DNA of 64,000 nucleotides from Paenibacillus qinlingensis (GCF_013204845.1 NZ_JABMKY010000010.1:1-64000), one strand, 5' to 3'. Positions 53,130-62,711 are shown, counted from the stretch's first letter. Made by a program: numbers and translations. Notes: a model not told the origin generated them from the sequence alone.

Positions 53130-53579
53130 ATGAACAGCGAATTTACAATTGCCGTCCACAGCCTTGTTCTGTTAGCACACTTGCCTGATCATATGGCAAC
53201 TAGTGAAGAAATTGCAGCTAATGTATCCACGCATTCTGCCCGTATTCGTAAAGTTATGGGGTTTCTTCGAAAAGCAGGGTATGTGTCAACGAAGGAAGGC
53301 ATCGGTGGCGGTTTTATACTGAGTTGCAAGCCTGAGGAAGTCACACTCGGGGAGATTTACCGATTGACATGTCAAGGTACTTTGAAGCCGAGCTGGTGCT
53401 CTGGTGATGAGTCCAAGCCTTGTATGATATCATCCAAAATGGATAGATTGATGGGTACAGTTTTCAATGATGCTGAGAAGCAAATGGAAAATTACTTTGA
53501 AGGTCATACAATAGGCAGTATGCTAGAACAAATAAGGGCATTTGAATGCCCGCAATCGAATACAGAATCTCTATCCTAG
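53130..53579 (+). CDS. Rrf2-family transcriptional regulator
   Basis: 149 residues. N-terminal winged helix (FTIAVHSLVLLAHLP, TSEEIAANVSTHSARIRKVMGFLRKAGYV in parts, and the wing GIGGGF) and dimer helix. Three cysteines, C81, C90 and C98 (C-x8-C-x7-C), sit where IscR/NsrR bind an Fe-S cluster, although the spacing differs from both; C66 is additional. Possible redox or nitric-oxide sensor, or a YwnA-like member. Likely autoregulated through the palindrome over its -10. It separates maf from radC. Confidence 0.88.
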   Translation: MNSEFTIAVHSLVLLAHLPDHMATSEEIAANVSTHSARIRKVMGFLRKAGYVSTKEGIGGGFILSCKPEEVTLGEIYRLTCQGTLKPSWCSGDESKPCMISSKMDRLMGTVFNDAEKQMENYFEGHTIGSMLEQIRAFECPQSNTESLS

Positions 53580-53581
53580 AA

Positions 53582-53616
53582 GCCCTCGGATCTCACAATC
53601 CGGGGGTTTTATGTTG
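53582..53616 (+). terminator. Terminator after the Rrf2 gene
   Basis: CCCTCGGAT pairs with ATCCGGGGG around CTCACA (one U-G pair), followed by TTTTATG. Confidence 0.75.
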
Positions 53617-53689
53617 TTTTTAGGGGTTGTCCCCGCATGCATGGGATAACAGTAAGTAACATAACCTACATTACGGAAGAGGGGAAAAC

Positions 53690-54379
53690 ATGGAAAGCTC
53701 AAGCTTGATGCTGCGAGAAGTTCCAATCGAAGAGAGACCGCGGGAGCGCATGCTGCAACTGGGGGCAGGAGCGTTAAGTCATGCCGAACTACTTGCGATT
53801 CTATTACGAACAGGTACGGTAGCGGAATCTGCCATTCATTTGGCGAGCCGGATTCTAAGTGAAAGCGGGGGTCTGCGCAGTCTTGTTGATATGAGCAAGG
53901 ATCAATTAACGCAGATCAAGGGGATCGGCGATGCCAAGGCGCTTCAAATTCTGGCGGGTATTGAGCTTGGGCGCAGGCTGGCCAAAAGCTCATATGAGGA
54001 GCGGATAACGATCCGTTCGCCTAAGGATATCGCCAGTTTAATGAGCGAGGATCTTCGCTATTTACAGAAAGAGCACTTTGTTTGCTTGTTCCTAAACACC
54101 AAAAATCATGTCATTGCGCAAGAGACTTTATCTATGGGCAGCTTGAATGCATCGATTGTCCATCCAAGGGAAGTTTTTCGTGCAGCGATCAAACGAAGCA
54201 GTGCCTCGATCATATGTGTACATAACCATCCTAGTGGAGATCCCACCCCAAGTCCGGAAGATATTAGTCTCACAGGTCGATTAGTTGAAGCTGGAGCAAT
54301 AATTGGTATTGAAGTGTTGGATCATGTTATCATTGGAGATCAGAGATTTATAAGTTTGAAGGAACAAGGCTTTATGTAA
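53690..54379 (+). CDS. radC: RadC family protein (JAB/MPN domain)
   Basis: 229 residues. Helix-hairpin-helix-like N-terminal part (LRTGTVAESAIHLASRIL, IKGIGDAKALQILAGIELGRR in parts) and an MPN domain with the metal site VHNHPSGDPTPSPEDISLT. Its old role in DNA repair is not confirmed; the molecular function is open. Conserved before mreB. ATG 53690 follows GAAGAGGGGAAAAC. Confidence 0.93.
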   Translation: MESSSLMLREVPIEERPRERMLQLGAGALSHAELLAILLRTGTVAESAIHLASRILSESGGLRSLVDMSKDQLTQIKGIGDAKALQILAGIELGRRLAKSSYEERITIRSPKDIASLMSEDLRYLQKEHFVCLFLNTKNHVIAQETLSMGSLNASIVHPREVFRAAIKRSSASIICVHNHPSGDPTPSPEDISLTGRLVEAGAIIGIEVLDHVIIGDQRFISLKEQGFM

Positions 54380-54385
54380 TATAAT
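54356..54385 (+). promoter_or_regulatory. Probable promoter of mreBCD
   Basis: TTGAAG (54356-54361), 18-bp spacer, TATAAT (54380-54385), at the radC/mreB junction. Confidence 0.5.
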
Positions 54386-54415
54386 AGAACACGCAACAGG
54401 AAAGGAGCCGTTTGT

Positions 54416-55450
54416 ATGTTTGGTGGTTTTACGAAAGATCTGGGAATTGATTTAGGTACCGCGAATACATTGGTTTATGTAAAAGGCAGAGGAATTATCG
54501 TTAGGGAGCCTTCGGTGGTCGCCCTTCGTACAGATACAAAAACAATTGAAGCAGTCGGTGAATCAGCCAAGAAGATGATTGGTCGTACACCAGGGAATAT
54601 CCGTGCAGTTCGACCGATGAAGGATGGCGTAATTGCTGATTTCGATACGACTGCAACGATGATTCGATACTTTATTCGACAGGCACAGAAGCAGCGTTGG
54701 TTATTTCCGCGTCATCCGAATGTGATGGTGTGTGTGCCATCCGGGATTACCGCTGTAGAAAAGCGCGCTGTTGAAGATGCTACGAAGCAAGCAGGAGCAA
54801 GAGAAGCCTACACGATCGAAGAGCCTTTCGCTGCTGCGATCGGAGCGGATCTTCCCGTATGGGAGCCGACGGGGAGTATGGTTGTTGATATTGGCGGAGG
54901 TACGACGGAAGTTGCTGTTATCTCACTAGGCGGTATTGTAACCAGTCGTTCGATTCGTATCGCTGGTGATGAAATGGATGAGGCCATTATTCAATATATT
55001 AAACGTACCTACAACCTCATGATTGGGGAACGTACCGCGGAAACACTGAAGATTGAAATTGGCTCAGCGCTCAACACAGAGAAGGCGGATTCGCTGGAAA
55101 TTCGTGGTCGTGATCTTGTAAGCGGACTACCGAAAACGATCAGTGTAACGTCCGTTGAGATTACGGAATCGTTGTCTGACACGGTAAGTGCTATTGTGGA
55201 AGCCGTAAAGGTCACACTTGAGAAATGTCCACCAGAGTTATCTGCGGATATTATGGATCGGGGTATTGTCCTGACTGGCGGCGGCGGATTACTTCGTAAT
55301 TTGGACCGACTTCTAGCAAGAGAAACGGGGATGCCCGTGATGGTTGCCGAAAATCCGCTCGATTGCGTTGCGATTGGAACGGGACGTGCATTAGAGAATA
55401 TTCACTTATTCAAAAACAAATCAGGATCTGGTTCGAGGTATAAGGGTTAA
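54416..55450 (+). CDS. mreB: Rod-shape-determining actin homologue MreB
   Basis: Bacterial actin that guides side-wall synthesis with MreC, MreD and RodA. 344 residues: [20 protein letters not shown], the phosphate loop [19 protein letters not shown], and [30 protein letters not shown] lies before the ATG. The mreBCD-minCD-rodA run is one likely operon; about 20 bp separate mreB from mreC. Confidence 0.98.
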   Translation: MFGGFTKDLGIDLGTANTLVYVKGRGIIVREPSVVALRTDTKTIEAVGESAKKMIGRTPGNIRAVRPMKDGVIADFDTTATMIRYFIRQAQKQRWLFPRHPNVMVCVPSGITAVEKRAVEDATKQAGAREAYTIEEPFAAAIGADLPVWEPTGSMVVDIGGGTTEVAVISLGGIVTSRSIRIAGDEMDEAIIQYIKRTYNLMIGERTAETLKIEIGSALNTEKADSLEIRGRDLVSGLPKTISVTSVEITESLSDTVSAIVEAVKVTLEKCPPELSADIMDRGIVLTGGGGLLRNLDRLLARETGMPVMVAENPLDCVAIGTGRALENIHLFKNKSGSGSRYKG

Positions 55451-55471
55451 TTTTCGTTAGAAGGTGCTAAT

Positions 55472-56335
55472 TTGTTTAAATTCATGGGAAATAAACGACT
55501 TATTTTTCTTATGTCAGGTTTAGTCTGCTTCTTTATTTTGATGGGACTAACACTAGGGAATCGTGGGCCGATGACATGGCCTGAGAAATTCGTTAAAGAC
55601 TCCATAGCATGGACGCAAGGACTCTTGTACAAGCCCGCTGCGCAGGTAGCGGGCTTCTTCGAAGACATCAGACAGCTTCGTGTCATTTATGAAGAGAACA
55701 AGACGTTGAAGCTGACGCTCACGCAATATGCACGTGATACGCAACGGTTGAATGAACTTGAATCTCAGAACAAACGGCTTATGGAATCGCTTGGCTTTAC
55801 AGAACGTCAGCGACAAGCCAACAATTATACGTATCGAATCGCTGAGGTCGTCACCATTGATCCAGATCCGTACAATAGCACCGTAACGATTAATTTGGGT
55901 GATAAAGATGGGATTAAGGAAAATATGGCGGTTATGTCTGTCGATGGCTTAGTAGGAAGAGTGAGCAAAGTTTTTGGGTTCCACTCCAACGTACAGCTAC
56001 TGTCGGAGACGAATGATACAGACAACAACTCCAAAGCGATTGCGGTTACGGTTAAAGGGAACGATTCGCAGCCATTCGGGATGATTGAATCCTATGATCC
56101 CAAGGTTGGGGAGCTAGTGATGAACAAGGTTGAGCATGCGGACGATATGAAAGTCGGCGATACGATTATTACATCAGGCTTGGGACAAGTATTTCCCAAG
56201 GGGATAGAAGTTGGAACGATCTCTTCGATTGGACCGGGGGAATTCGGCATTACGTATAAGGTCATGGTGAAGCCCAAAGCATCCTTTAACCGAATTCGTG
56301 AAGTGTTCGTTGTTGAAGTTCCGGAAGTGAAATGA
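55472..56335 (+). CDS. mreC: Rod-shape-determining protein MreC
   Basis: 287 residues: short cytosolic start, one transmembrane helix (about 9-28), a coiled coil (IRQLRVIYEENKTLKLTLTQY, LNELESQNKRLMESL) and two beta-barrel domains outside (NSTVTINLGDKDGI, GLVGRVSKVFGFHSNVQLL, TIITSGLGQVFPKGIEVG). Scaffolds the elongation machinery. TTG 55472 follows GAAGGTGCTAAT; ATG 55484 is further from the ribosome binding site. Confidence 0.94.
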   Translation: MFKFMGNKRLIFLMSGLVCFFILMGLTLGNRGPMTWPEKFVKDSIAWTQGLLYKPAAQVAGFFEDIRQLRVIYEENKTLKLTLTQYARDTQRLNELESQNKRLMESLGFTERQRQANNYTYRIAEVVTIDPDPYNSTVTINLGDKDGIKENMAVMSVDGLVGRVSKVFGFHSNVQLLSETNDTDNNSKAIAVTVKGNDSQPFGMIESYDPKVGELVMNKVEHADDMKVGDTIITSGLGQVFPKGIEVGTISSIGPGEFGITYKVMVKPKASFNRIREVFVVEVPEVK

Positions 56336-56348
56336 GGTGAGCCAATAA

Positions 56349-56876
56349 ATGAATAGACATGTGTTATGGCTCATCCTGCTCAGCCTGTTTATCCTTCAAG
56401 GCAGTTTGGTCGTATGGTTGCTGCCGGCCTCATGGCAATCAATCGTCTATGTAACACCTCACTTACCTTTGGTATTCATTATTTTTATTGGACTTTTTCA
56501 TCATCGTCATGCGGCTCTGCTTTACGGTCTTCTGTTCGGTTTATTACACGATTTTACTTACTATGGCGCGATGTTGGGTGTTTACTCTTTCAGCATGGGG
56601 CTCGTAGGTTATTTGGCAGGTCTTGCGCAGCGCAAGCAGCCCAATCTTATTTTTTACAACTTGCTTATTACAAGCTTAGGATTATTCATATTTGAGTTTC
56701 TTAACTATGGGATCAACCGCTTATTCAAACTGATTGCCATAGATTTGAATTGGGCTCTCACCCATTACATGCTCCCAAGTGTTCTATTCAATTTACTTGT
56801 GGCCTTGATTTGCTACGTTCCCATCCGCAAACTGCTTGAAGGCAAACGACTTGCAGCTTCAGCGAAGGAAGATTAA
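56349..56876 (+). CDS. mreD: Rod-shape-determining protein MreD
   Basis: 175-residue integral membrane protein with five or so hydrophobic helices (for example VLWLILLSLFILQGSLVVWLL in parts, LLFGLLHDFTYYGAMLGVYS). GAGGTGAGCCAATAA precedes the ATG. Position between mreC and minC matches B. subtilis. Partner of MreC in the elongasome. Confidence 0.92.
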   Translation: MNRHVLWLILLSLFILQGSLVVWLLPASWQSIVYVTPHLPLVFIIFIGLFHHRHAALLYGLLFGLLHDFTYYGAMLGVYSFSMGLVGYLAGLAQRKQPNLIFYNLLITSLGLFIFEFLNYGINRLFKLIAIDLNWALTHYMLPSVLFNLLVALICYVPIRKLLEGKRLAASAKED

Positions 56877-56948
56877 TTTTCCAGGCGATAAGCAGGAGAA
56901 TTTAGAACAAGGGCCGAAATGTATAGGTTGGGAGGTCGTCATGCCATT

Positions 56949-57608
56949 ATGTCTGTAGCGAAGCACCATGTTATGATTAAAGGGGTCAAAGATGGCCTAG
57001 TATTTTTACTAAATGACGCATGCGATTGGCAAGAGCTGTTGCAAGAGTTGCAACATAAGCTTGAGAAAACGCATCAACAAATATTAACGGGTCCGATTAT
57101 TCATGTGAATGTCAAACTGGGCAACCGTGAGGCTACCGATGAGCAGAAAGAAGAGATTCGTGCTGTGATTAAGCAGAAGGGAAACCTCTTGATTCAATCC
57201 ATCGAAAGTGAACCACCTAAGGTGGAGATTCCACCAGAGCCCAAGGTTACCATGACAACGCTAAGAGGAATGATTCGTTCAGGACAAACCCTTCACAACG
57301 AAGGTGATTTACTGTATTTAGGTGATGTTAACCCAGGCGGAATCATTACCTCCACAGGGAACATTTACATAATGGGTTCACTTCGAGGCATGGCTCACGC
57401 AGGGTTAGATGGCGATGAAAAAGCAATCATTGCTGCGTCTCATATGCGGCCTACACAATTACGAATTGCCGGCGTCATCAGTCGTTCTCCAGATGAGTGG
57501 GGAATCGAAGAGGCTTTCATGGAATTTGCTTACGTCAAAGAAGGCAAAATGGAAATCGATAAGCTGCATCAGCTTCATCGGATTTGGCCGGATGCTCCAA
57601 TTAAATAA
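56949..57608 (+). CDS. minC: Septum site-determining protein MinC
   Basis: FtsZ polymerisation inhibitor. About 219 residues: N-terminal FtsZ-blocking domain (IKGVKDGLVFLLND) and C-terminal beta-helix that binds MinD (SGQTLHNEGDLLYLGDVNPGG, TGNIYIMGSLRGMAHAG). Start 56949 is favoured by family alignment, with GGGAGGT about 12 nt upstream; ATG 56919 is in frame. Followed by minD. Confidence 0.94.
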   Translation: MSVAKHHVMIKGVKDGLVFLLNDACDWQELLQELQHKLEKTHQQILTGPIIHVNVKLGNREATDEQKEEIRAVIKQKGNLLIQSIESEPPKVEIPPEPKVTMTTLRGMIRSGQTLHNEGDLLYLGDVNPGGIITSTGNIYIMGSLRGMAHAGLDGDEKAIIAASHMRPTQLRIAGVISRSPDEWGIEEAFMEFAYVKEGKMEIDKLHQLHRIWPDAPIK

Positions 57609-57644
57609 TTTTTTTACATATAAACTGTGTCTGGGGTGAGGAAT

Positions 57645-58439
57645 ATGGGAGAGGCTATCGTTGTCACCTCAGGTAAAGGTGGCGTTGGTAAAACGACGAC
57701 TTCCGCTAATCTGGGGACTGCACTTGCACTTCTGGGGAAGAAAGTATGCATGGTTGATACGGATATTGGTTTACGTAATCTGGATGTCGTGATGGGATTG
57801 GAAAATCGGATTATTTATGATCTTGTGGACGTTGCGGAAGGTCGTTGCCGATTGCCGCAAGCGCTAATTAAGGATAAACGATTTGATGAGCTGTATTTAT
57901 TACCAGCCGCTCAAACGAAGGATAAGCACGCCGTAACTCCGGAACAGGTGCGGACCATTATTTTGGAACTCAAAAATGATTTCGAATATGTCATTATCGA
58001 CTGTCCAGCGGGGATTGAGCAGGGCTTCAAGAACGCGGTTGCAGGCGCAGACAAAGCAATTGTCGTGACAACGCCGGAGAATGCCGCTGTGCGTGATGCG
58101 GATCGGATTATTGGCCTTTTGGAAAATGAAAAAATATCTTCACCAAAGCTTGTGATTAACCGTATTCGCCCTCAGATGGTTAAAAAAGGTGAAATGCTGG
58201 ATATCGATGAAATTTGCTCGGTACTTGCGATCGATTTGTTAGGAATTGTACCGGATGATGAGCACGTTATTAAGGCAGCTAATCTTGGTGAACCAACGGT
58301 TATGAACCCTTCATCACGCGCAGCTATTGCGTATCGGAATATTGCTAGGCGTATTGTTGGCGATACAGTACCGCTTATGCAGCTAGAAGACAAAACTGGT
58401 TGGGTAAAACGAATGAAAAAGTTTATTGGAATAGGATGA
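57645..58439 (+). CDS. minD: Septum site-determining ATPase MinD
   Basis: Membrane-associated ATPase that recruits MinC. 264 residues with deviant Walker A SGKGGVGKTTTSANLG, DTDIGLRNLDVVMG, and DCPAGIEQGF. The C-terminal amphipathic membrane helix is seen in WVKRMKKFIGIG. ATG 57645 follows GGGGTGAGGAAT. Seven bases separate it from rodA. Confidence 0.97.
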   Translation: MGEAIVVTSGKGGVGKTTTSANLGTALALLGKKVCMVDTDIGLRNLDVVMGLENRIIYDLVDVAEGRCRLPQALIKDKRFDELYLLPAAQTKDKHAVTPEQVRTIILELKNDFEYVIIDCPAGIEQGFKNAVAGADKAIVVTTPENAAVRDADRIIGLLENEKISSPKLVINRIRPQMVKKGEMLDIDEICSVLAIDLLGIVPDDEHVIKAANLGEPTVMNPSSRAAIAYRNIARRIVGDTVPLMQLEDKTGWVKRMKKFIGIG

Positions 58440-58446
58440 TTGTTCT

Positions 58447-59595
58447 GTGTTTGCCAAACTGAAAAACATTGATATTCCAATTGTTGTCATTCTAATTGCC
58501 TTCATGGTGATAAGTACAATGATGGTCTACAGCGCATCTGTCGATCATCCGACCATTAACATCAGCATTACGAAAATTCTGATTTTATATGCGGTAGGAC
58601 TCGTCGCATTTCTAGCCTGTAGTTTATTCGATTATCGTGTGCTTATACGAATTGCTCCGTATTTGTATGGGATTGGAATTGTGTCTTTGGTTGCCGTCTA
58701 TTTTTTTGGTAAAAAGATTCATGGTGCCCGCGGCTGGTTTGAACTTCCCGGAGGATTGACATTTCAACCAGCAGAGCTCGTCAAATTAATCTTGATTATT
58801 TGCATAACAGCTCTCCTTGCTAGACGCGGTGGGGATTTACTTCAGGTGAAGAATGATATTATTCCTGTAGGGTTAGCTGTTTTTCTCCCCTTTGTACTTG
58901 TTCTCATACAGCCGGATCTAGGGAATGCGATTATTTTTGTCATTATTTTGATAGGAATGCTATGGATTGGAAATATCAAATACTCACAAGTGTTGATAAG
59001 TATTTTTCTCGTGGTTGGTGTAGGTTTCCTGACACTTACGTTATATAAACATTTTCATGCTAGTTTGTTTGATACGCTAAAAGGCTTTGGTTTTAGTCAT
59101 TGGATGGATAGAATTGATACCTATCTCTACCCACAGGATGTTTCCGAGGATGATAGTTGGCAAGTGCGAAATGCCGTAAGAGCAATTGGATCAGGTGGGC
59201 TTGACGGAGAGGGGTTTTTACAGGGGACTTCGGTTCATAGTAATTTTATACCTTATGCGTATTCGGACTCGATCTTTGTTGTGGTCGGGGAAGAATTCGG
59301 ATTCCGTGGCTCAGCGGTTCTGTTGCTCATTTATTTCATGCTTATTTACCGGATGATTCTTATTTCGATACAAAGTTCTAATATCGGCGGAGCGTATATT
59401 GTTGTTGGTGTCGTGTCGATGTTTGTATTTCAAATATTTGAAAATGTGGGTATGTTAATTGGTATCATGCCATTGACAGGTATTACGCTTCCTTTCGTCA
59501 GCTATGGAGGGACTTCGCTCATGATCAATATGCTTTCGATCGGTCTTGTCATGAGTGTTAAGTTGCATCAGGAGCGCGCGCCTGAATTGTTTTAA
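58447..59595 (+). CDS. rodA: RodA (SEDS-family glycosyltransferase)
   Basis: 382-residue SEDS membrane protein with about ten helices: FFGKKIHGARGWFELPG, FQPAELVKLILI, VLIQPDLGNAIIF and PLTGITLPFVSYGGTSL are the family marks. SEDS proteins polymerise lipid II with a class B PBP. Position in the mre-min operon supports RodA over FtsW or SpoVE. GTG start with AGGATGA upstream. Not in this place in B. subtilis. Confidence 0.9.
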   Translation: MFAKLKNIDIPIVVILIAFMVISTMMVYSASVDHPTINISITKILILYAVGLVAFLACSLFDYRVLIRIAPYLYGIGIVSLVAVYFFGKKIHGARGWFELPGGLTFQPAELVKLILIICITALLARRGGDLLQVKNDIIPVGLAVFLPFVLVLIQPDLGNAIIFVIILIGMLWIGNIKYSQVLISIFLVVGVGFLTLTLYKHFHASLFDTLKGFGFSHWMDRIDTYLYPQDVSEDDSWQVRNAVRAIGSGGLDGEGFLQGTSVHSNFIPYAYSDSIFVVVGEEFGFRGSAVLLLIYFMLIYRMILISIQSSNIGGAYIVVGVVSMFVFQIFENVGMLIGIMPLTGITLPFVSYGGTSLMINMLSIGLVMSVKLHQERAPELF

Positions 59596-59609
59596 TGCTA
59601 AGCTATGCT

Positions 59610-59648
59610 AAGTCCGTGACCTTATCGAGGCCGCGGGCTTTTTCTTTT
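59610..59648 (+). terminator. Terminator after rodA
   Basis: AGTCCGTGACC pairs with GGCCGCGGGCT (one mismatch and two G-U pairs), then TTTTTCTTTT. Confidence 0.75.
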
Positions 59649-59678
59649 GCAGCAAGCCGAACGAAGGCTGTACTTTTC

Positions 59679-59707
59679 ACATAATCTTGTCCATCTGCTC
59701 ATAGGCT
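59679..59707 (+). promoter_or_regulatory. Possible sigma-E promoter of spoIVFA-spoIVFB
   Basis: ACATAAT (59679-59685), 14-bp spacer, CATAGGCT (59700-59707): five of seven and six of eight matches. The B. subtilis spoIVF operon is sigma-E dependent. Confidence 0.45.
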
Positions 59708-59739
59708 GTACTAATGAAGTTCTATGAGGAGGGGATTCT

Positions 59740-60615
59740 ATGGTTATAAAAGATAAAGTAAAGCAACGCCGACTAGAGCGACTTCGCCATTTGCGAGAAT
59801 CGTCGTCACAAGTACCATTAGGGCATGGTGGATCACTCTCCTCTCCGTCGGTTGATTTCCTATTGCCAACACGACAAAAAGAGGAAATGCCGTTATATGC
59901 TGATCCTGACTGGAGAAGGCGAATGGAGGACCCTGAATTTGCTTGGAGACAGAAACTTATGATGGATACGGCGAATGATGACGTAGAAAGAGGATTTCTT
60001 ACGCCGCCATCTGCGCGGAGAATCGCTTTAAAGTTGCTCATTAGTGGAGCCCTATTTGCTTCTGTTTACGGCATGTTTCATATAGACAAGCCATGGGCTA
60101 ATCAAGGAAAACTTTATATAACGGCAGCACTAACGAAGTCCTATGACTTTACGGCTTTGTCTGCTTGGTATACCGATAAGTTCGGAGGGGCTCCTTCCTT
60201 TATTCCAAGTTTTAACCGTTCAGGCAATGAAGCAGTGATTGTAAGCACTTCGAAGCGCACGTTGTTCGCGCCGGCCAAAGGAACCTTGTTGATAAGGTAC
60301 GATGGGACCACTCACAAGGGAGTCCAGTTAAATACGGCTGAGTTTGCTCCAGTGTATGCTATGGACACGGGACAGGTTATTTTCGCAGGTACAACGACGG
60401 ATACGGGATTGACGATTATGATTCGACATCCTGGTGGATTGGAATCTTTATATGGTGGACTCAGTGAGGTTACTGTAGCTGTTGGCGATTGGATGAAGGT
60501 AGGGGAGCCTATAGGCAAAGCTTCTGCCAAAGATCCAACAAAGGGGAATTTGTATTTCTCAGTCATGAAAGAAGGCGTGACGATCAATCCGGCGGATGTG
60601 ATCACCTTTGATTAA
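59740..60615 (+). CDS. spoIVFA: SpoIVFA-like M23 domain membrane protein
   Basis: 291 residues: long charged cytosolic part, one transmembrane helix (about 92-111, LKLLISGALFASVYGMF), then an outside M23/LytM fold (about 190-285: PAKGTLLIRYDG, GLTIMIRHPGGLESLYGGL). The zinc-ligand pattern HxxxD/HxH of active M23 enzymes is not complete, consistent with a regulatory role. SpoIVFA holds and inhibits the SpoIVFB protease in the outer forespore membrane. ATG 59740 follows GAGGAGGGGATTCT. It overlaps spoIVFB by 8 bp. Confidence 0.88.
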   Translation: MVIKDKVKQRRLERLRHLRESSSQVPLGHGGSLSSPSVDFLLPTRQKEEMPLYADPDWRRRMEDPEFAWRQKLMMDTANDDVERGFLTPPSARRIALKLLISGALFASVYGMFHIDKPWANQGKLYITAALTKSYDFTALSAWYTDKFGGAPSFIPSFNRSGNEAVIVSTSKRTLFAPAKGTLLIRYDGTTHKGVQLNTAEFAPVYAMDTGQVIFAGTTTDTGLTIMIRHPGGLESLYGGLSEVTVAVGDWMKVGEPIGKASAKDPTKGNLYFSVMKEGVTINPADVITFD

Positions 60616-61483
60616 ATGGGCAGGGACGAAATACCGATTTCATCCACTATTTACGTTAATTATGATTGGCTGTGCGATAACGGGATATTTCCTAGAGGCA
60701 ATCACATTATTCGGCATTGTGCTCATCCATGAGCTAGGGCATTTAACCGCGGCGAAGGGGTTCGGTTGGAGAGTACAAGAAGTACAGCTACTTCCCTTCG
60801 GCGGTGTCTTAATTGTTGATGAGCTAGGGAGTACGTCTACGCGTGAGGAGTTGATCGTCGCCATAGCGGGACCGCTTCAACACGTGTGGATGATAGGGCT
60901 GGCACTGATATTGAAGTCACTGGATATTGGAAGTGGTAACTGGTGGGACTATTTCATAGAAGCGAATTTCATGATTGGATTATTCAATCTAATTCCGGTG
61001 ATGCCGCTCGATGGCGGGAAAATTATGCAAGCTTTGTTAGGCTATATCATGTCGTTTCATAACACGATTGTCTATTCGGTTTGGATCAGTATGATCATCA
61101 GTTTCTCGATCATTGTTATGGCGATAATTCAGCTTGTACAAGGACAACTGCCGATTAATATCCTAGTTATAGGTCTATTTCTACTTGTCTCCAATTGGTA
61201 CGCCTACCGGCAGATCCCCTATCACTTTCTACGTTTTCTCATGGGACGCGGATTGCGTGTAGGACAGTTGCTAAGCCGAGGTACAAGAGCGCAGCCCATT
61301 GTTATTACGAAGCAGCTTACTATGGCGGAGACGCTGAAGCTTTTTATGCGCGAACGATACCACTTAATTTATGTCGTGAATGAAGCAGGGCGCATTCAAG
61401 CTGTGCTGCCTGAACAGCAAATTGTCGGCGGTTATTTAGATGGGAAAAAACCGGGGAGTGCAGTTTCCGATCTTTTCATGTAA
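60608..61483 (+). CDS. spoIVFB: SpoIVFB, intramembrane site-2-type protease for pro-sigma-K
   Basis: M50 metalloprotease that cuts pro-sigma-K. 291 residues; zinc motif H41-E-L-G-H45 in LIHELGHLTAAK, the third ligand Asp135 in NLIPVMPLDGG, several transmembrane helices, and a C-terminal CBS-like domain (from about residue 225). Start TTG 60608 lies inside spoIVFA with poor independent ribosome binding site, so coupling is likely. Its product connects to the sigma-K promoter seen at gerE. Confidence 0.93.
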   Translation: MIKWAGTKYRFHPLFTLIMIGCAITGYFLEAITLFGIVLIHELGHLTAAKGFGWRVQEVQLLPFGGVLIVDELGSTSTREELIVAIAGPLQHVWMIGLALILKSLDIGSGNWWDYFIEANFMIGLFNLIPVMPLDGGKIMQALLGYIMSFHNTIVYSVWISMIISFSIIVMAIIQLVQGQLPINILVIGLFLLVSNWYAYRQIPYHFLRFLMGRGLRVGQLLSRGTRAQPIVITKQLTMAETLKLFMRERYHLIYVVNEAGRIQAVLPEQQIVGGYLDGKKPGSAVSDLFM

Positions 61484-61506
61484 AATAACTGGTGAGGTGA
61501 ACATGT

Positions 61507-62670
61507 ATGAAGCAACTGATAATTCACTGCGCACCAGAGCTTACGCAAGCGGCATTGCTAGAGGATGGACGTCTTGTGGAGTATGATACGCAGTATCCGC
61601 TTGAATCTCAACGGGCAGGCAGCATCTACATGGGCCGCATCGTTAATGTACTTCCTGGTATGCAAGCGGCATTCGTCGATATTGGACTTGCGAAGAATGC
61701 CTTTCTTTATATAGACGATCTCCTGCCCGTTCATGTGGACAAGCAGCCTAAGATTAAGCCCTCCATTACGGATATTGCTGAAGTTGGGCAAATGCTAATG
61801 GTCCAAGTGAGCAAGGATCCACAGGGGACCAAAGGAGCAAGAGTGACTACGCACGTTTCCATTCCGGGCCGTTGGATTGTTTATATGCCAGATGCGGACT
61901 ATATTGCCATATCACGTAAAATTGATCTTGAAGCAGAGCGACAGCGACTGAAGCAGCTTGCAGAGGGTAATCTTATGCCTGGTGAAGGCGTTATTATACG
62001 AACAGGTGCAATAGGTCAAAGCGAAGAAGCCATTCGAGACGATCTGCAGAATTTACGCGATGTGTGGAGTACCATTCTAGCGAAAAGAGAAGAAACGCAT
62101 GTTCCCGCACAGCTTTATCAAGACCTAGATTTACTACCCAAACTAGCGCGAGATGTGATATCGGATGAAGTTCAAGAAGTGTGGATGAGTAATAACAAAG
62201 TTTTTGAAGAGATGAGAACCTTATTACGCAAGCAGCAACCGGGCTGGCGTGGCCGCGTCGCTTTCTACGATCGTAGAACACCTATGTTCGATCATTTCGG
62301 CGTGACAGAAGAGCTGAACCAAAGCTTTCGGCGCAAAATTTGGCTCCCTAGCGGCGGGTATTTAATCATCGATCAAACCGAGGCACTGACGGTAATCGAT
62401 GTCAACACAGGACGATATACGGGTTCTATTGATTTAGAGCAAACCGTTACAGATATTAATCGTGAAGCAGCTGTAGAGATCCCGAGGCTTTTGCGACTTC
62501 GTAATCTTAGAGGCATTATTATTGTTGATTTTATTGATATGCATGCAGAAGACAATCGTGCGAAGGTCATGGCGAATATGGCGGAGGCTGTACGCAAGGA
62601 TCGTTCTAAGACGACAATTGTAGGTTGGACCAAGTTAGGATTGTTGGAAATGACTCGAAAACGCAAATAA
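61507..62670 (+). CDS. RNase E/G family endoribonuclease, lacking the zinc-link end
   Basis: 387 residues. S1 domain (about 36-125: GSIYMGRIVNVLPGMQAAFVDIG in parts, KNAFLYIDDLLP), the 5'-sensor/RNase H part, and the catalytic DNase-I-like part with the metal Asp residues in LTVIDVNTGRYTGS and IIIVDFIDM. E. coli-type enzymes continue after LVEMTRKR with a CPxCxG zinc-link; this one stops at LLEMTRKRK. The stop is followed at once by the rplU promoter, and neither other frame restores a Cys motif. It may be a natural short form. ATG 61507 follows GGTGAGGTGAACATGT. B. subtilis lacks this gene. Confidence 0.9.
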   Translation: MKQLIIHCAPELTQAALLEDGRLVEYDTQYPLESQRAGSIYMGRIVNVLPGMQAAFVDIGLAKNAFLYIDDLLPVHVDKQPKIKPSITDIAEVGQMLMVQVSKDPQGTKGARVTTHVSIPGRWIVYMPDADYIAISRKIDLEAERQRLKQLAEGNLMPGEGVIIRTGAIGQSEEAIRDDLQNLRDVWSTILAKREETHVPAQLYQDLDLLPKLARDVISDEVQEVWMSNNKVFEEMRTLLRKQQPGWRGRVAFYDRRTPMFDHFGVTEELNQSFRRKIWLPSGGYLIIDQTEALTVIDVNTGRYTGSIDLEQTVTDINREAAVEIPRLLRLRNLRGIIIVDFIDMHAEDNRAKVMANMAEAVRKDRSKTTIVGWTKLGLLEMTRKRK

Positions 62671-62675
62671 AAGGT

Positions 62676-62705
62676 TTGCATATGAAAATATAACTGTGAT
62701 ATAAT
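62676..62705 (+). promoter_or_regulatory. Sigma-A promoter of rplU-prp-rpmA
   Basis: TTGCAT (62676-62681), 18-bp spacer, TATAAT (62700-62705). The -35 begins six bases after the RNase E/G stop. Confidence 0.75.
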
Positions 62706-62711
62706 ACTCGG

